DNA from: an uncultured Collinsella sp.
GTDB taxonomy: Bacteria; Actinomycetota; Coriobacteriia; Coriobacteriales; Coriobacteriaceae
Assembly (NCBI GenBank): GCA_900549135.1
Contig: URNI01000010.1
Span: 1 to 31,181 of the forward strand
Direction of reading: 5' to 3'
Length of the DNA: 31,181 bases
Made by a program: the position numbers and the translations under genes
Part shown: positions 7,423 to 14,525 of the stretch, piece by piece
How the letters are laid out: each line of letters starts with the position of its first letter
How positions within the stretch are numbered: position 1 is the first letter of the stretch
Notes under the pieces: model-generated
What the model was told of the DNA's origin: nothing
The model's database searches: none
The model's input: only the letters and a program-made list of their open reading frames with translations

Positions 7423-9041
7423 TGACTGACGTGCGCGAGGCCGCGCAGAACCTGATCGAGTACGCTATCCACCGATCGATGATCGGCCAGGACGATCGCA
7501 TCTGGGCGTATAACACCATTCTCGAGTGCATCGGTGCTACGGGCCCGGCGCTCGACATGGCCTGGGCGCTCCAGGTCGAAAAACTCTCGCTCTTGCACCC
7601 CGACACCCTGCCCAACTTTGACCTTGAAGGCACACTTGCCGCGCTTGCCGAGGCGGCTGTTGCCAACGGCGCCGCCGAGGACACGGCATCGGGCCGCGAC
7701 CGCATCGCCATGCGCATCATGGGCGCGCTCATGCCAAGGCCTTCGGTTGTAAACGAGGAGTTCAACGGACGCATGGGCATCAACGAGCCCCGCGCCGCGA
7801 CCGACTGGTTCTACGGCCTGTGCTGCGACGCCGGCTACGTGCGCCGTGCCGCCATCGCGCGCAACATCAAATGGAGCACCCCCACCAACTGGGGTGATCT
7901 TGAGATCACCATCAACCTGTCCAAGCCTGAGAAGGACCCGCGCGATATTGCCGCGGCCGGCGCCGCCAAAAACACGGGCGAGAAGTATCCCGCCTGCCAG
8001 CTCTGCATCGAAAACGAGGGCTATCCCGGACGCTCCGCTGCAGCCGACGGCGGCGCCCATCCCGCCCGCCAGAATCTGCGCGTTATCCCTATTAAGCTCG
8101 ACGGCGAGCGCTGGGGCTTCCAATACAGCCCGTACGCGTACTTTAACGAGCACTGCATTGCCATGAGCTCCGAGCATCGTCCGATGCACGTCGACCGCAA
8201 GGGGCTGACCTGCCTGCTCGACTTTGTCGACCTGTTCCCGCACTACTTTATTGGCTCCAACGCCGACCTGCCCATCGTGGGCGGCTCGATTCTGTCGCAC
8301 GACCACTTCCAGGGCGGCGCGCACGAGTTCCCCATGATGCACGCTGCCGAGGTCTCACAGTTTAGCGTGCCCGGCTTTGACCAGGTCAGCGGTACCGTGT
8401 TGCAGTGGCCGCTTTCGGTGCTGCGACTGCGCTCGCACGACCGCGCCCAGCTGCTCGACGCCGCCGAGAAGATTATCCTCGCCTGGCGCGAGTGGACCGA
8501 TGAGTCTGTGGGCGTCATCGCGCACACAGCCGACGGCGTGGCGCACAACACCGTGACGCCCGTCATCCGCCGCGTCGACTCGCGCGGCAATGCCGGCGGC
8601 GAAGTCTACGAGGCCTACCTGGCGCTTCGCTGCAACATCACGACCGACGAGCATCCGCTGGGCGTATTCCACCCGCATGCCGAGTACCACCACATTAAAA
8701 AGGAAAACATCGGCCTGATCGAGGTCATGGGCCTGGCCATTCTTCCGCCGCGCCTGGTTCCCGAGCTCGGCGCTGTCCGCGAGCATCTGCTGGCAGCCAA
8801 GGCCGATGCCAGCTACGACCTTGCTAGCGCGCTCGAGGGCGATGATCTATGCCGCAGCCACGCCGCATGGGCCGAAGACGTTTTTGCCCGCCGCGCCGAC
8901 GAGCTTACGGCGGACAACGCCATCGACATCCTGCACGAGGAGGTGGGCGTGGTGTTTGGCCACGTGCTCGACAGCGCCGGAGTCTTTAAGTGGGACGAGG
9001 CAGGACGCGCCGCCCAGCAGCGCTTTATCGGCTCGCTGTAG
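7413..9041 (+). CDS. galT: UDP-glucose-hexose-1-phosphate uridylyltransferase
   Basis: This 542-residue enzyme exchanges UMP between UDP-glucose and galactose 1-phosphate, giving UDP-galactose and glucose 1-phosphate. Its length and sequence fit the long GalT type 2 family common in Firmicutes and gut Actinobacteria, not the shorter E. coli type. The catalytic histidine region reads GGSILSHDHFQGGAHEF. Other family blocks include FYGLCCDAGYVRRAAI and FQYSPYAYFNEHC. The ATG at 7413 has AAGGGGG 9-10 nt upstream inside the end of galK; a second in-frame ATG at 7422 is too far from that site. It is the last gene of the gal operon and is followed by a strong terminator. No galE lies in this window, so UDP-galactose recycling must be encoded elsewhere. 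Confidence 0.95.
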   Translation: MAVMTDVREAAQNLIEYAIHRSMIGQDDRIWAYNTILECIGATGPALDMAWALQVEKLSLLHPDTLPNFDLEGTLAALAEAAVANGAAEDTASGRDRIAMRIMGALMPRPSVVNEEFNGRMGINEPRAATDWFYGLCCDAGYVRRAAIARNIKWSTPTNWGDLEITINLSKPEKDPRDIAAAGAAKNTGEKYPACQLCIENEGYPGRSAAADGGAHPARQNLRVIPIKLDGERWGFQYSPYAYFNEHCIAMSSEHRPMHVDRKGLTCLLDFVDLFPHYFIGSNADLPIVGGSILSHDHFQGGAHEFPMMHAAEVSQFSVPGFDQVSGTVLQWPLSVLRLRSHDRAQLLDAAEKIILAWREWTDESVGVIAHTADGVAHNTVTPVIRRVDSRGNAGGEVYEAYLALRCNITTDEHPLGVFHPHAEYHHIKKENIGLIEVMGLAILPPRLVPELGAVREHLLAAKADASYDLASALEGDDLCRSHAAWAEDVFARRADELTADNAIDILHEEVGVVFGHVLDSAGVFKWDEAGRAAQQRFIGSL

Positions 9042-9090
9042 CAGCGAGCCCGAACGCACGCACTCAACGAATAGCGCCTACGCGACAGCG

Positions 9091-9127
9091 GCGCCCGCCG
9101 GCAACATCGCCGGCGGACGCCGTTTTT
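9091..9127 (+). terminator. Terminator of galKT
   Basis: GCGCCCGCCGGC (9091-9102) pairs with GCCGGCGGACGC (9109-9120) apart from one mismatch, with a 6-nt loop and a TTTTT tract at 9123-9127. Confidence 0.9.
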
Positions 9128-9131
9128 GAGT

Positions 9132-9202
9132 GTAGTCATTGGGGTCATTCTTAAGGGGCGTTCTTAAACGACTAGTCATTAAAGAGCGTCCCCAATGACT
9201 AC
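9132..9202. repeat. Inverted repeat with 13-bp perfect arms
   Basis: GTAGTCATTGGGG at 9132-9144 is the exact complement of 9190-9202. The centre is AT-rich and non-coding. It sits directly after the gal terminator in the convergent galT/lacC gap. Confidence 0.8.
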
Positions 9203-9243
9203 TTGCGACCAAGGCAACGCCGGTGTCTTGGCAACGACAGCGA

Positions 9244-9341
9244 AAACGCCCCTAAGCGAGCAAGGTGACGTGAAAGAGGAGGGCATTGACCTTTTGGTCA
9301 TGCCCGACGATTGAACGTCAGATTGCCGCTTAGGGGCGTTT
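9244..9341. repeat. Long multi-segment hairpin, 15-bp outer arms
   Basis: AAACGCCCCTAAGCG at 9244-9258 is complementary to 9327-9341. Further pairing continues inward (GCAAGGTGACGT against ACGTCAGATTGC, then GGGCATTGACC against GGTCATGCCC at 9281-9304), so almost all 98 nt can fold into one long stem. On the minus strand the stem ends in TTTTCG, so it could stop lacC transcription. It could also be a small structured RNA or a miniature element. Confidence 0.75.
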
Positions 9342-9354
9342 GCAGCGTCGCGCC

Positions 9355-9382
9355 GTTACGCGGTTTGGTAAAACCGCGTAAC
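9355..9382 (-). terminator. 12-bp perfect hairpin just past lacC
   Basis: GTTACGCGGTTT (9355-9366) and its exact complement (9371-9382) have a 4-nt loop. The hairpin begins one base after the lacC stop codon on the minus strand. There is no T-run, so it may protect the mRNA end or work together with the longer hairpin beyond it. Confidence 0.55.
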
Positions 9383-9383
9383 C

Positions 9384-10319
9384 CTACAGTTCAGTCACGA
9401 CAACACTGTTGTAGATCTCGTCCCAGCGATCCATGACCAGGTGGCCGGTCTTGGGATCCATGGCGTTGAGCTTGCCGCAGGTATTGGCGGTCTTGAGCAC
9501 CGTGACGTCGTCGGCGCCGGCAGCAATGGCATGCGCAAAGCCGGCGATGGTCGAGTCGCCGGAACCCGTCGCGTTCACAGCCGCAATCGCGGGCGTCTTG
9601 GCGCGGAACGCGCGACCCTCATGGAAGCCCACCGAACCGGCAGCGCCCATCGAAACGACAACCCAGGGAATACCGGCAAAGCGGCCATCGGCGGCAAGCG
9701 CCTCGCGTAGGGCATCGACATCATCGGTCGTAAAGGACGTACCCAGCAGGCCGTTAATCTCGGTCAGATTGGGCTTTACGAGCTCAGGCTTAGCGTCGGA
9801 CTCCAGCGCGGCCTCCAGCGATGCACCCGAGGTGTCGAGCAGCACCTTGGCGCCCGCCTCCTCGGCGATCTTGACGAGCTCGGCATAGTAGCCGGCATCG
9901 ACGCCACGCGGCAGCGAGCCCGAAAGCGTCACAACGTCCGCCTTCGCTGCAAGCTCGGCGAACTTGGCCGTAAAGGCCTCGAGCTCGGCCAGGGCGATCT
10001 GCGGGCCGCTCTCCAAAAGCTCGGTCTGATTGCCCTCGTGCAGGATATTCAGGCAGATGCGCGTCTCACCGGCGATAGGCACAAAGTCGTTCTTGACGCC
10101 GTCAGCATCCATGAGCTCGGCCATATAGGCACCCATGTGGCCGCCGAGCAGACCGGTCGCGAGCACGTCGTCGCCCAGCTGCAGCAACACGCGGCTCACG
10201 TTGAGGCCCTTACCGCCAGCGGTCTTTTCGGGCGTCACGCGGTTCACGTCGTCGATGATCAACTTGTCGAGCTGATAGCGCGTATCAATCGACGGGTTCA
10301 TGGTAACGGTCAGAATCAT
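9384..10319 (-). CDS. lacC: Tagatose-6-phosphate kinase (PfkB family)
   Basis: This 311-residue PfkB/ribokinase-fold enzyme phosphorylates tagatose 6-phosphate to tagatose 1,6-bisphosphate. It starts MILTVTMNPSIDTRYQLD and carries the substrate motif TAGGKGLNVSRVLLQLG. The anion-hole and catalytic motif is NATGSGDSTIAGF, in which the Asp is the base. FruK (1-phosphofructokinase) is closely related. The LacC call rests on its place in one minus-strand run with lacA and lacB, so the family is certain and the exact substrate is inferred. The ATG at 10319 has AGGAG 6 nt upstream. It is the last gene of the run lacA-lacB-lacX-lacC and converges on galT. Confidence 0.88.
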   Translation of the reverse strand: MILTVTMNPSIDTRYQLDKLIIDDVNRVTPEKTAGGKGLNVSRVLLQLGDDVLATGLLGGHMGAYMAELMDADGVKNDFVPIAGETRICLNILHEGNQTELLESGPQIALAELEAFTAKFAELAAKADVVTLSGSLPRGVDAGYYAELVKIAEEAGAKVLLDTSGASLEAALESDAKPELVKPNLTEINGLLGTSFTTDDVDALREALAADGRFAGIPWVVVSMGAAGSVGFHEGRAFRAKTPAIAAVNATGSGDSTIAGFAHAIAAGADDVTVLKTANTCGKLNAMDPKTGHLVMDRWDEIYNSVVVTEL

Positions 10320-10375
10320 ATTGAACTCCTGTTTCCGGGGCACGGCACGCGCGGCCCCAAACATACGATAGCTCG

Positions 10376-11257
10376 TTAAAGAATCTCGATCTCAAAGCCG
10401 CGGGTGACGGTCTCCCCCGGCTTGGCAACTAGGCAGCCACGCTTGTGCTCCAAGACATCGTCCTCGTCGGAGCAGGTGGACAGGCCGCCCCACGGTTCCA
10501 CGGCCACAAAGTCGCCCTCGGGCTTGCTCCACACAATCAGGTACGGCATATCGGGGAACGTCAGTCGCACGCCCTTGTCCTCGGTTTTCTTGGTCAGCGT
10601 AACCACACGGCTCTCGAGCACGTCAAAGATGGTCTCGGCGAAGTCGAAGAGTTCGTGGGTAAGCGGCAGGTTTTGGCCGACCATGGGGTTCTTGCTGCGA
10701 TGCTCAACATCAATCAGGCCCGTCGAGGGAACGGCAGTACAGAGCTCGGGGGCCTCGCGCTGCTCAAAACGAAGCTCATAATCGTCATAGGACTCGCCCT
10801 CGTCGAGCGGGCACTTAAAGCCGGGGTGACCGCCCACAAAGAACGGCATGTCCTCGGTGCCCTCATTGGTCACCTCGTACGACACGGCCACCTTTTCCGA
10901 ATCGATCGTGTAACGAGCAACGATCTTAAACGGATACGGGTACTGCTCGAGTAACTCGGCATGGTCGGCAGATCTTAGGCTCAGCGCAACCATGTTGTCG
11001 CTCTGTTCCTCGAGCTTCCACTCCTGTTTGCGCGCAAAGCCGTGGCGGGCGAGCTTAACCTCGCGGCCGCCCATGGTCATTGCGCGACCGTCACGAAGGC
11101 CGCCGCAGATCGGGAAGCAAATGGGTGCCTGGCCCGACCAGACCGCCGGGTCACCCTGCCATAGGTACTCACGGCCGTTGGCCACAATAGAAGTGAACGA
11201 CCCGCCCGCCGTGCTCAACGCCACACGAATCAAACCGTTATCAAGAACAAACTCCAT
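10376..11257 (-). CDS. lacX: Aldose 1-epimerase family protein, LacX-like
   Basis: This 293-residue galactose-mutarotase-fold protein probably interconverts alpha and beta anomers of a sugar or sugar phosphate. It starts MEFVLDNGLIRVALSTAGGS. It shows the fold's GREYLWQGD, PICFPICGGLRDG and GGHPGFKCPL segments, the last carrying a conserved His. The protein most resembles LacX, a mutarotase-like protein found in some Gram-positive lactose operons whose function is not well defined. The ATG at 11257 is preceded by GGAAGG at 5 nt; an upstream in-frame start at 11290 would add 11 residues across that site. It lies between lacB and lacC and is probably cotranscribed with them. Confidence 0.87.
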   Translation of the reverse strand: MEFVLDNGLIRVALSTAGGSFTSIVANGREYLWQGDPAVWSGQAPICFPICGGLRDGRAMTMGGREVKLARHGFARKQEWKLEEQSDNMVALSLRSADHAELLEQYPYPFKIVARYTIDSEKVAVSYEVTNEGTEDMPFFVGGHPGFKCPLDEGESYDDYELRFEQREAPELCTAVPSTGLIDVEHRSKNPMVGQNLPLTHELFDFAETIFDVLESRVVTLTKKTEDKGVRLTFPDMPYLIVWSKPEGDFVAVEPWGGLSTCSDEDDVLEHKRGCLVAKPGETVTRGFEIEIL

Positions 11258-11376
11258 AGGAGCCTTCCCTTTCTTACGACAGCCCGCCAAGTCAATAGGG
11301 CTGATAGAAAACCGGCCCGCGCCCCATCACAGAAACGCGAGCCGTCAACGGACTAGTTAATTACGCCGGATACCCG

Positions 11377-11901
11377 CTAATCATGGTATTCGCCGCGGTC
11401 CCACTTCTCGAGGAACTCGTCAAAGAAGTGCGGGTCAGCCTGAGCCTCGGCGTCGGCCTTGTTGCAGGCATCGATCTTGGCGATCAGGGCATCGTGCTCG
11501 GGAGTCTTCTCGTAGGGCTCCTCCAGGAAGGCGAGCATGATGTCGGCCATCAGGAACTCGCCGGTGATTTTGCCACCAAAGCCCACGATGTTAGCGTTGA
11601 GCTCGCGACGGGCATACAGGGCAGAGGTCATGTCGCGAACCAGGGCGCAACGGGCGCCGGGAACCTTGTTGACGGCGTTGGTGATGCCGATGCCGGTGCC
11701 GCACAGGGCCACGCCAAAGTCGGCCTTGCCGCTGGCAACAGCCTCGCCCACGGCCTTACCGTAGATGGGATAGTGCGTACGGGTGTGGCTGTAGGTGCCG
11801 CAGTCGAGCACCTTGTAGCCAGCCTGCTCCAGGCGGTCGGCCAGATAGATCTTCTCGTCCGTAACGATATGGTCGCAACCGATTGCGATGGTCTTCTTCA
11901 T
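11377..11901 (-). CDS. lacB: Galactose-6-phosphate isomerase subunit LacB
   Basis: This 174-residue RpiB/LacAB-fold subunit forms, with LacA, the isomerase that converts galactose 6-phosphate to tagatose 6-phosphate. It follows staphylococcal LacB almost block by block: AIGCDHIVTDEK, HTRTHYPIYGKAVGE, LCGTGIGITNAVNKVPG, ALVRDMTSALYARRELNAN and the C-terminal ADPHFFDEFLEKWDRGEYHD. The CGTGIG loop carries the catalytic Cys and phosphate-binding residues of the fold. AAAGGA lies 7 nt before the ATG. It follows lacA by 63 nt on the minus strand. Confidence 0.96.
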   Translation of the reverse strand: MKKTIAIGCDHIVTDEKIYLADRLEQAGYKVLDCGTYSHTRTHYPIYGKAVGEAVASGKADFGVALCGTGIGITNAVNKVPGARCALVRDMTSALYARRELNANIVGFGGKITGEFLMADIMLAFLEEPYEKTPEHDALIAKIDACNKADAEAQADPHFFDEFLEKWDRGEYHD

Positions 11902-11964
11902 CAGAACGTCCTTTCGTCTGAATTCACAAGTTGAGGTAGAAGTTCGAGTTCTCGGTGGCTCTCG

Positions 11965-12393
11965 TTAGGCCATCTTGTTGAGCATGTCGACACGGATCTG
12001 GTGACGGCCGCCGGCGTACTGGGCGCGCAGGAACTCGCGGGCGATCTTCTTGGCGACCTCGGTGCCCACAACGCCCGGGCCCATGGTGACCATGCGCGAG
12101 CCGTTGTGCTCGCGGGTCATGTAGGCAGAACGCTCGTCGGAAATGTTGGCGACGACCATGCCTTTGATCTTGACGGCGGCCATATAGGAGCCGACGCCGT
12201 ACTTATCGAATGCGAAGCCCTGGGAATCCTTGTGCTCCAGCAGGTCCTTGGCAACGGCGGTCGCGGAATCGACAAAGTCCGCGGCAGGGGTCTCGGAATA
12301 GTCGACGACCTCGTGACCGTCGGCGATGAGCATCTCCTTGATGGACTCCTTCATCGACATACCGTCGGCATCGGAAGCGATTACAACCCTCAT
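11965..12393 (-). CDS. lacA: Galactose-6-phosphate isomerase subunit LacA
   Basis: This 142-residue partner of LacB has the same RpiB-like fold. It matches staphylococcal LacA in VDYSETPAADFVDSATAVAK, VGSYMAAVKIKGMV, ISDERSAYMTREHNGSRM and the C-terminal GGRHQIRVDMLNKMA. As is usual for LacA, it lacks the CGTGIG loop, which LacB supplies. AAGGAGG lies 5 nt before the ATG. It is the first gene of the minus-strand lac run. The roughly 200-bp AT-rich region upstream holds several operator-like elements. Confidence 0.96.
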   Translation of the reverse strand: MRVVIASDADGMSMKESIKEMLIADGHEVVDYSETPAADFVDSATAVAKDLLEHKDSQGFAFDKYGVGSYMAAVKIKGMVVANISDERSAYMTREHNGSRMVTMGPGVVGTEVAKKIAREFLRAQYAGGRHQIRVDMLNKMA

Positions 12394-12488
12394 GACATCC
12401 TCCTTGAGAGATACGCAGGTGCGTAGTTTCTGTTTGGAAGTGTTGAATCGCGTTCAGGTCCGGGCATCTGAATGTGCGGTTCTTCACT

Positions 12489-12563
12489 GTTCATGTTTAT
12501 TTGAACACATTCGAACATCGACTGCAACCATTATTTGTTTATCTTTGTTCTTTTTTGAACAAA
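12489..12563. promoter_or_regulatory. AT-rich lacA control region with GAAC/GTTC sites
   Basis: GAACACATTCGAACA at 12504-12518 is a direct repeat of GAAC at 10-bp spacing, preceded by TGTTC at 12489. A second element pairs TTTGTTC (12544-12550) with GAACAAA (12557-12563) around six Ts. The 12-mer TGTTCTTTTTTG within it (12546-12557) recurs as its complement at 14402-14413 before lacF. These are good candidates for sites of a LacR-like DeoR regulator. Confidence 0.6.
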
Positions 12564-12564
12564 T

Positions 12565-12596
12565 ACCGTTTACGGATGATTGCTGACCGTTTGGGC
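12565..12596 (+). promoter_or_regulatory. Tandem 11-mer direct repeat, lacA promoter
   Basis: ACCGTTTACGG at 12565 and ACCGTTTGGGC at 12586 are 21 bp apart, as in the gal, lacF and glycoside modules. Here the repeat points away from lacA, unlike the other copies. Confidence 0.5.
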
Positions 12597-12633
12597 CCGG
12601 CACGGACGTAGCGGCCACGTGTTCAACAAACAA

Positions 12634-12666
12634 AAGGGCGACCGAGAACGTGTCTCGGCCGCCCTT
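12634..12666 (-). terminator. Terminator of the membrane-protein gene
   Basis: AAGGGCGACCGAGA (12634-12647) pairs with TCTCGGCCGCCCTT (12653-12666) apart from one mismatch. On the minus strand it runs into TTTGTTTGTT, so it ends the gene whose stop is at 12701. Confidence 0.85.
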
Positions 12667-12700
12667 CTTACAGTTGATCTTCCAAAGAACGCTTTGCCGC

Positions 12701-13714
12701 CTACTCGGACTGCCCGCCCTTCTTGGCATGCTTGGACGGAGCGCCCAGAAAGCGGCCCGTCAGATAGTTCGCGGGACCGGAGATATCGATCCCCAGCAGG
12801 GTGTGGCCCAGCCACAGAAACGCCACGAGCACCAGCAGCGGGATAACGCACGAAGTCACGATCATCACGATGACGCCTTCGATAAGGTCGGTCACCTGCT
12901 GCACGATCTCGTCGGTCATCTGCTTGGCACCGCTGGTCACCGACGTGACTAGGCTCGAGGCCCCGTCGGCAAGCTGCTCAAGCACGCTCTTGGACTCTGT
13001 GGACTCGGTCTTTTTCTTGCCTGCTTTGGAGCTGTCGCTATCTGCCGCACCCGCAGCGTCGGCCGCCTTTTGCTCGGCCGCCTCGATGCTAACGCGATAC
13101 GTTTCGTCGACCTTCTGCGACACCCATACGCTTGCAGGCACCAACGCCATGCCAATTATGGCGACCACCAGCACACGCGTTGCCACGCGGCGCAAGACGG
13201 CGCTGGTGCTCCAGCGTCCGTGAATACCAAGCGACACTGCAAAGAGCACCAGCGCAAACGGAATTAGGATGCCCAGGCCAACCGACCACAAAATGGTCAG
13301 CAGATATTTCTCAAGATAGAGCACGGCAAGCACGATACCCAAGTTTCCCGAAAGCTGCGCGAGCTGCTCGGCAACCGGCGTTCCCGTATCGCCCGGCAGC
13401 GCGGTGATACCCGCAGATAGGACGACGCACGAGGTCGTGAGCGCCAAAACATTGCCCTTCTTTTGATCGATGACCTCGATGGTGGAGTCCCAGGTCTTGG
13501 TATCGGCAAAATGCGGACGAGCTACAAAGCCCGACAACAGCGCCAGTACCACGAGCGCAACGATAAAGCCAATCTGCAGCTTTTTGTTTGCGCACACGAC
13601 ATCGGACAGGCTGGGCTGCAGCTCGGTTACCGTCGTATGCTCGGTTATCTGGACAGGACGCCCATGAGCCATCTCATGCGCGTCTCCCTTTTGTATTGAC
13701 CCGTTATCCGGCAT
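12701..13714 (-). CDS. Hypothetical multi-pass membrane protein
   Basis: I do not recognise a family for this 337-residue protein. About five or six hydrophobic segments can be seen, near residues 47-66, 88-107, 125-142, 144-165, 178-198 and 280-303. Between the last two lies a polar stretch (about 200-275) rich in Ala, Lys, Ser and Glu with low-complexity AADAAGAADSDSSKAGKKK. This is probably a flexible or coiled extracytoplasmic loop. The N-terminal 45 residues are polar and probably cytoplasmic, and the tail is short and lysine-rich. AGGAGGT lies 6-7 nt before the ATG at 13714, a strong start. It has its own terminator and sits alone between the lacA control region and lacF. Nothing in it suggests sugar transport. 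Confidence 0.8.
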   Translation of the reverse strand: MPDNGSIQKGDAHEMAHGRPVQITEHTTVTELQPSLSDVVCANKKLQIGFIVALVVLALLSGFVARPHFADTKTWDSTIEVIDQKKGNVLALTTSCVVLSAGITALPGDTGTPVAEQLAQLSGNLGIVLAVLYLEKYLLTILWSVGLGILIPFALVLFAVSLGIHGRWSTSAVLRRVATRVLVVAIIGMALVPASVWVSQKVDETYRVSIEAAEQKAADAAGAADSDSSKAGKKKTESTESKSVLEQLADGASSLVTSVTSGAKQMTDEIVQQVTDLIEGVIVMIVTSCVIPLLVLVAFLWLGHTLLGIDISGPANYLTGRFLGAPSKHAKKGGQSE

Positions 13715-13831
13715 TTGGATACCTCCTCAGTCCGGTGGTTAATGCGAAAGGAAGTATACCCACCGAGCAAAAATCGAACGGGAGGACGAACGGAGCGCAC
13801 CAAGACTATCCCCAATGACCGTCTCGGGATG

Positions 13832-13898
13832 AGTTGCGGTGGAATAGGGATTGTTTTGCGCCCGCCGGCCCCTATTCAGTCCCCATTTCACCGCAACT
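13832..13898. repeat. Imperfect inverted repeat near lacF
   Basis: AGTTGCGGTG (13832-13841) pairs with 13889-13898, and the adjoining GAATAGGG (13842-13849) pairs with 13870-13877 across an 11-nt bulge. The sequence is non-coding. It sits beside the lacF terminator in an otherwise empty gap. Confidence 0.65.
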
Positions 13899-13911
13899 TG
13901 GAGGAGGACAG

Positions 13912-13945
13912 AAAAAGCCCTGCCGCGGGTAGCGGCAGAGCTTTT
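13912..13945 (-). terminator. Terminator of lacF
   Basis: A GC-rich stem (CTGCCGC against GCGGCAG) is flanked by AAAAAGCC and AGCTTTT. On the minus strand it ends in GGGCTTTTT just past the lacF stop. Confidence 0.85.
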
Positions 13946-13972
13946 GGAAGGGGACTTGGTTGTGAGGGCTCG

Positions 13973-14311
13973 TTAGGCGAGCTTGGCCTCGAGCTCGGCG
14001 ATGCGCTTGTAGGCATCGATGGTAAAGCGGGCCTGCTTCTCCAGGATCATAGTGGTCATGAGAGTGTCCTGAGCGTGAGCCATGATGAAGGTCATCTCCA
14101 TCTCGCCGCCGCCGGCCTCCTGCGAAAGCAGCTTGGTCTGCGTGTCGTGGGCGCCGATAAGCGCATCGCTGGCATCCTTGTGCAGCTGTTCGGCCTTCTC
14201 AAAATCACCCTCGCGAGCAGCATCGAGCGCTGCAAGCAGATCGGTCTGGGCGTCACCTGCGTATGCGACAATCTCGAATCCAACCATCGAGATTTCTTCT
14301 TTGGTTGCCAT
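13973..14311 (-). CDS. lacF: PTS lactose/cellobiose-type IIA component
   Basis: This 112-residue cytoplasmic phosphocarrier takes phosphate from HPr and passes it to the IIB domain of lactose-type EIICB permeases. IIA proteins of this family are helical trimers. The active His is His79 in the motif MAHAQDTLM, with Asp82 next to it as the conserved metal-binding residue at the trimer axis. Length is standard for LacF/CelC. AAGGA lies about 7 nt before the ATG at 14311. No other IIA is seen, while three EIICB genes follow, so this protein probably serves all three. Its promoter shares elements with lacA and the aldolase, linking it to the tagatose-6-phosphate pathway. A cellobiose-type role cannot be ruled out from the protein alone. 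Confidence 0.93.
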   Translation of the reverse strand: MATKEEISMVGFEIVAYAGDAQTDLLAALDAAREGDFEKAEQLHKDASDALIGAHDTQTKLLSQEAGGGEMEMTFIMAHAQDTLMTTMILEKQARFTIDAYKRIAELEAKLA

Positions 14312-14401
14312 GTTGCGTTCCTTTCACATATGAACCAATGGAGAGCATCGCGTCCGGGCATACGCGCTGCGTTCTGTATGGGAGAAACATTAACATTCAA
14401 A

Positions 14402-14413
14402 CAAAAAAGAACA
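14402..14413 (-). promoter_or_regulatory. 12-mer shared with the lacA promoter
   Basis: The minus strand reads TGTTCTTTTTTG, identical to 12546-12557 in the lacA control region. It lies about 90 nt upstream of the lacF start. Confidence 0.45.
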
Positions 14414-14433
14414 GCGCAAAACGTAATTTCAAG

Positions 14434-14465
14434 CTATGAACGGTCAATTTTTGCCCGCGAACGGT
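14434..14465 (-). promoter_or_regulatory. Tandem 11-mer direct repeat, lacF promoter
   Basis: On the minus strand ACCGTTCGCGG (14465-14455) is followed 21 bp on by ACCGTTCATAG (14444-14434). The first copy, with one more base, forms a 12-mer identical to one at 20608-20619. Confidence 0.55.
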
Positions 14466-14479
14466 TTTTAAACCAATCT

Positions 14480-14495
14480 GAACAATATCGAACAC
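14480..14495 (+). promoter_or_regulatory. Putative DeoR-type operator upstream of lacF
   Basis: GAACAATATCGAACAC holds two GAAC words 10 bp apart. Thirteen of its bases (14483-14495) are identical to the complement of 2533-2545 in the aldolase/deoR gap. Confidence 0.55.
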
Positions 14496-14525
14496 AATTA
14501 GCGGAAACCCAAACAGACCCGCGCC

